Source: UBA9647 sp049522195
Lineage (GTDB): Bacteria; Bacteroidota; Ignavibacteria; UBA10030
Direction of reading: 5' to 3'
NCBI GenBank assembly: GCA_049522195.1
Contig: JBEKOB010000037.1
Span: 1 to 36,635 of the forward strand
DNA: 36,635 nucleotides
Positions 33,160 to 36,635 of the stretch are shown piece by piece. How positions within the stretch are numbered: position 1 is the first letter of the stretch; the number at the start of each line of letters is the position of its first letter. The translations under genes and the position numbers were made by a program. Under the pieces are notes generated by a model. It was not told the DNA's origin. It searched no databases and saw only the letters and a program-made list of their open reading frames with translations.

Positions 33160-34266
33160 ATGGCAAAGAAAATCTTTGGGTTAGCGATCGTGCTGTGCGT
33201 GGTTTCCGTGCAGATGATGAACGCCCAAGTCTCAACGTCAGCAGTACCGTTCCTGCTCATCGCACCGAATTCGCGCGCGAGTGGCATGGGAGAAGGAGGC
33301 GTTGCGCTTGCTGACGACGCATCAGCCCTCTACTGGAATCCAGGTGGACTTGCATTCCAGCAGGGACAGGAGATCAGCATCTCGCACGCAAACTGGTTGC
33401 CGGCATTCAACCTGTCCGATCTCTATATCGACTATCTTGTCTACCGGAGGCCCATACCTCAGCTGGATGGGAACCTCGCCGCGAGCATAACGTATCTGAA
33501 CCTTGGGTCGTTTACTCAAACGCTGAATGATCCGACCCCGCTCGCTACATTCAATGCATACGAATATGGCATCACCCTTGGGTATTCTACGAGGCTGTCG
33601 GAAGAACTTGGGCTGGGCATCAACGGGCGGTTCATTCACAGCCGGTTGGCTCCATTCGGAACGGCGGAAGAGCAAGGGCAGGGCGTCGCGTCCGGTTTCT
33701 CGTTCGACGTCGGCATGCTCTACAAGCCGAAGTCTCTGGTGATTCCGTTCACTGGCCTCGATATCGGTGAGCATTTCACGGCAGGATTCAACCTGTCGAA
33801 TATCGGGCCCGCCATCAGCTACATTGACAGGGCGCAGGCGGATCCCCTCCCGACGAGTCTTCGTCTCGGCGTTGGTTACAAGATCTTCAACGATCAGTTC
33901 AACAAGCTTACGGCCATCGTCGATGTGACCAAGCTGCTGGTCCGGAAGCTTCCTGACGGCACGAGCGACCCGTTCTACAAAGCGATGTTCACTTCATGGA
34001 CTGACAAGTCATTGCGCGAAGAGTTACGCGAGTTCGATTCATCGATCGGTGTTGAGTACTGGTACAACGATTGGATTGCCCTCCGCTCCGGGTTCTTCTA
34101 TGAGGATCCCCAGTACGGGAATCGCAAGTTCCTGACGTTTGGTGCCGGAATTCGCTACAACATTTTTGGATTTGATTTCAGCTATATCAGCACGTTCGAA
34201 GAACAACATCCCCTTGGCGAAACGCTGCGCTTCACGTTGCTCATATTGTGGGGAGGTACCTCGTAA
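33160..34266 (+). CDS. porV: PorV/PorQ-family outer-membrane protein
   Basis: The 368-residue product begins with a signal peptide ending NA-Q. It has the PorV/PorQ start VPFLLIAPNSRASGMGEGGVALADDASALYWNPGGLAF, followed by strands of a FadL-like barrel (GEHFTAGFNLSNIGPAISYI, LPTSLRLGVGYKIF, LTFGAGIRYNIFGFDFSYIS). PorV binds T9SS cargo and, with PorU, forms the attachment complex. ATG 33160 is chosen since AGGAGG ends at 33150 and touches ATG 33151. Which of PorV or PorQ is meant cannot be settled; the position by porU favours PorV. Confidence 0.82.
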   Translation: MAKKIFGLAIVLCVVSVQMMNAQVSTSAVPFLLIAPNSRASGMGEGGVALADDASALYWNPGGLAFQQGQEISISHANWLPAFNLSDLYIDYLVYRRPIPQLDGNLAASITYLNLGSFTQTLNDPTPLATFNAYEYGITLGYSTRLSEELGLGINGRFIHSRLAPFGTAEEQGQGVASGFSFDVGMLYKPKSLVIPFTGLDIGEHFTAGFNLSNIGPAISYIDRAQADPLPTSLRLGVGYKIFNDQFNKLTAIVDVTKLLVRKLPDGTSDPFYKAMFTSWTDKSLREELREFDSSIGVEYWYNDWIALRSGFFYEDPQYGNRKFLTFGAGIRYNIFGFDFSYISTFEEQHPLGETLRFTLLILWGGTS

Positions 34267-34326
34267 GAAGGGAAGGAGGACGTCCTGAACATCGGACGGC
34301 AAAGACGATATTCCTCTCATAGAGCA

Positions 34327-36635
34327 ATGTGGAGATTTATGCCAGCACGGTGCCTTGCTGTTTGGCTTACTGTCTTCTGCGCGGCTGCATCCGCACAGGT
34401 ACGCACGCCCTCGACTGTTCACGCAGCGCGCACCCGCGTCGCCCTCGAACACGCCCGCGTCGATCAGTCAAGCTCTATTCTCGTTCCTTCGTCCGCCGCC
34501 TTATCCGATACTGTACGAATCCTCGCAGTGATGGTCGATTTCCAGACCAGTCCGAACAGCTACACAAGTGGCAACGGGCATTTCCAGCTCGACACATCTT
34601 CAGCGCGTAACCTCATCGATCCGCCGCCGCACGATTCGGCGTACTTCGCTTATAAGCTGCAGTTCCTTGCCAACTATTTCCGGAAGGTTTCAAACGGCAA
34701 AGTGAACATCAAAGGTGACGTATTTGGGCGCCTCATCACGCTTTCGAAAACGATGGCCCAATATTCACCGGCGAAGGATGGATCCAACAACGCGCCCCTC
34801 GGCAATCTCATCGTGGATACATGGCACACCGCCGATTCGCTGTATCCGGCGCTTCAATTCAGCAAGTATGACGCGTTTCTGATTTTCCACGCCGGCGTGG
34901 GCCGCGATATCGACCTCGTTGCATCCCTTGGCTACGACCCGACCCCGTACGATCTCCCGACGATCACGTTCAATCTCAGAACGCTCAGGAACTTCCTCGG
35001 TGATCAATCATACGCCGGGGTTCCGGTCAGTAAGGGCTCGTTCCGCATCACCAATACGATGTTGTTGCCTGAGACTGATACACGTGTGATTACATCGGGC
35101 ACCGTTGTCGATACAATCCAGGCGAGCACAAATGGACTCCTGGCAAATTCGTTCGGAAGCTATCTCGGATTGCCTGATCTGTTTAACACGTCGACCGGTG
35201 CACCTGGAATAGGTCAGTTCGGTCTGATGGATCCCGTCGGAGGGTTTGGCTTTTACAACGGACTTTTTCCACCGGAGCCGTCTGCGTGGGAAAAAATCTA
35301 CCTGGGATGGGTCACTCCGATTACGGTAGGAGCTGGCACAACGCCGATTTCTCTGCCGGCGGTCGGACTGAAAACGGGAAGGGATACGGTCTACAAAGTC
35401 CCGATTTCCGATCGTGAGTACTTCCTCATCGAGAACCGGATGCGAGATCCGGAACAGGATGGAATGCATCTTACGATCCGATCCGGCGGATCAATCGTTA
35501 CACGCTTTTTCCCGAGGGACACCACGGGATTCAATTTTCAGGATGTCAGTTTCATCTCCGGATCCGTCATTGATGTCGAGGATTTCGATTGGGCGCTTCC
35601 GAGTCTTACGAGCATTGAGGACTCAAACTACGTCGGCGGTGGAATCCTGATCTGGCATATCGATGAGAACGTCATCGCACAAGGCCTGGCGACAAATACT
35701 GTCAATGCCGATCCATCACATCGTGGTGTCGATCTCGAAGAGGCAGACGGGAGCCAGGATATCGGGCGTTCGTACGATCCGTTCACTGAGGCGGGAGCAG
35801 GAACCGAATGGGGATATGAACAGGATTTCTGGTACAGCGGAAATCCCATCAGTGTCTATAGTAACGTGTTCGACAAGAACTCGCAGCCGAACAGCCGGAG
35901 CTATTCCGGGGCAATGAGTCTTGTGACCGTCCGGAATTTCAGCAAGCGGACTCCGAGGATGAGCGCTCTTGTTGATGTGGGGGACAGTGATGTAAAACGC
36001 CTGCAAGGTTTCGCTCGGACGATCACCGCGAATTCCTTTGTCACTTCTCCAAGTACCAACGGCTCAACCGTCCTGTTTGGAGCAGACAACAACATTTATG
36101 CATTCAGGGGGGACGGAAGCAGCAAGACGAAAGACACCTCGGGTCTGCTCTTCCGGAAAGGGGGCGGAACAGCCCTCGCGTCCACTGCCCTGGGCTCGAA
36201 CCTTTTTGTGGCAGGTGTGCAGGATAGCACGCTCATAATCCTGAATACATTCGGCAAGACCGCCGATGCGGTGATCGACAGCGCATCAAGCGTCGCTGTC
36301 TCGACCGGGGGTCGCCTGATTACACCGGCGATGTTTGCTGATTTAATTATCCCGTCAATTGTTGTTGGAAGTGCTCAGGGGACGGTGCTGACATATTCGT
36401 ACGCGGGTGTTCTGCAAAAGAAGACTGTCGTGTCTTCCAGCCCCGTCAGCTCGCTGACGCAATTGCCGACCCCATCGCTTTCGAAACCGGCAGAATTGTT
36501 CTTTACGTGCGGTGGACGTCTTTACAGTGAGCAGAGCTCAGTTGCTCTTGGTGATTCCTCGTTTCCATGGATTGCGGCAGGCGTTGTCAATCGATCGGGT
36601 AATTATGTCGTCGTCGCGCAACGCGGAGGACAAAA
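34327..36635 (+). CDS. M6-peptidase-like secreted protein with lost active site, 3' truncated
   Basis: The frame stays open to the window end (769 codons seen). The product has a signal peptide (VWLTVFCAAASAQ), then an M6 (immune inhibitor A-like) domain: VRILAVMVDFQTSPNSY, FAYKLQFLANYFRKVSNGKVNIKG, LGLPDLFNTSTG, IGQFGLMDPVG, WEKIYLGWV and GGGILIWHIDENVI. The zinc motif HEFGH of M6 peptidases is NSFGS (274-278) here, so metal ligands H, H and catalytic E are all gone. From about residue 560 repeated strands (NGSTVLFGADNNIYAFRGDG) suggest a propeller-like region. It is probably a secreted, catalytically dead protein; its C-terminal sorting tail would lie beyond the window. Confidence 0.82.
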   Translation, partial: MWRFMPARCLAVWLTVFCAAASAQVRTPSTVHAARTRVALEHARVDQSSSILVPSSAALSDTVRILAVMVDFQTSPNSYTSGNGHFQLDTSSARNLIDPPPHDSAYFAYKLQFLANYFRKVSNGKVNIKGDVFGRLITLSKTMAQYSPAKDGSNNAPLGNLIVDTWHTADSLYPALQFSKYDAFLIFHAGVGRDIDLVASLGYDPTPYDLPTITFNLRTLRNFLGDQSYAGVPVSKGSFRITNTMLLPETDTRVITSGTVVDTIQASTNGLLANSFGSYLGLPDLFNTSTGAPGIGQFGLMDPVGGFGFYNGLFPPEPSAWEKIYLGWVTPITVGAGTTPISLPAVGLKTGRDTVYKVPISDREYFLIENRMRDPEQDGMHLTIRSGGSIVTRFFPRDTTGFNFQDVSFISGSVIDVEDFDWALPSLTSIEDSNYVGGGILIWHIDENVIAQGLATNTVNADPSHRGVDLEEADGSQDIGRSYDPFTEAGAGTEWGYEQDFWYSGNPISVYSNVFDKNSQPNSRSYSGAMSLVTVRNFSKRTPRMSALVDVGDSDVKRLQGFARTITANSFVTSPSTNGSTVLFGADNNIYAFRGDGSSKTKDTSGLLFRKGGGTALASTALGSNLFVAGVQDSTLIILNTFGKTADAVIDSASSVAVSTGGRLITPAMFADLIIPSIVVGSAQGTVLTYSYAGVLQKKTVVSSSPVSSLTQLPTPSLSKPAELFFTCGGRLYSEQSSVALGDSSFPWIAAGVVNRSGNYVVVAQRGGQ

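Noticed and set aside
34329..34610. Short plus-strand frame at the start of the M6-like gene
   Set aside because: It is out of frame with the signal peptide and M6 domain, which read continuously from ATG 34327 to the window end.

Overview
The window reads as a chromosome fragment of a moderately GC-rich member of the Bacteroidota/Chlorobi group, most like the Ignavibacteria. The evidence is a type IX secretion (T9SS) PorU-like sortase and a PorV-like protein with a Por-type C-terminal tail, a glgA gene beside a DUF4270-like lipoprotein gene as in Bacteroidota, a Bacteroidota-type serine palmitoyltransferase, and many signal-peptide proteins. Species cannot be fixed from sequence alone. No rRNA, tRNA or CRISPR array was seen.

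Layout. 1-117 is the 3' end of an IS30-type transposase, followed by low-information repeat-like DNA. 302-2988 holds a small membrane protein, a periplasmic beta-lactamase-fold serine hydrolase and a frameshifted membrane/CxxC protein. 3169-5609 is a two-gene unit: a D-aminoacylase-like amidohydrolase with altered metal ligands and a TauE/SafE permease. 5800-8165 holds a Sua5-type tRNA threonylcarbamoyladenosine enzyme, larB and purE. 8251-9917 is a DUF47 protein with a PiT phosphate transporter. 10274-11681 has an orphan Ig-like small protein and, on the minus strand, crcB with a DUF190 gene. 11724-15289 is a divergent unit: an NAD-dependent reductase on minus, a serine palmitoyltransferase-like enzyme and a YghO-like acyltransferase on plus; this looks like a sphingolipid locus. 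15333-19349 holds ilvE, a cyclic-nucleotide-binding protein, a universal stress protein and a TPR-thioredoxin protein.

From 27822 down to 19554 runs a probable eight-gene minus-strand operon: glgA, gmhB, DUF4270-like lipoprotein, outer-membrane protein, rpiB, glyA, tatC, polyprenyl diphosphate synthase. On the other side of a 0.5 kb intergenic region the plus strand carries the T9SS block: porU-like, a small beta-barrel gene, porV-like, and a large M6-peptidase-like protein that runs off the end of the window.

The most interesting points: (i) the M6-like protein has lost its HExxH active site (NSFGS); (ii) the porU-like gene has a 200-nt leader ending in a perfect intrinsic terminator, with a competing upstream hairpin, which looks like an attenuator or riboswitch of unassigned class; (iii) the small barrel gene between porU and porV has its start codon inside a 14-bp hairpin with the Shine-Dalgarno sequence in the loop; (iv) the sphingolipid genes diverge from overlapping promoters, and the reductase appears to start at ATC.
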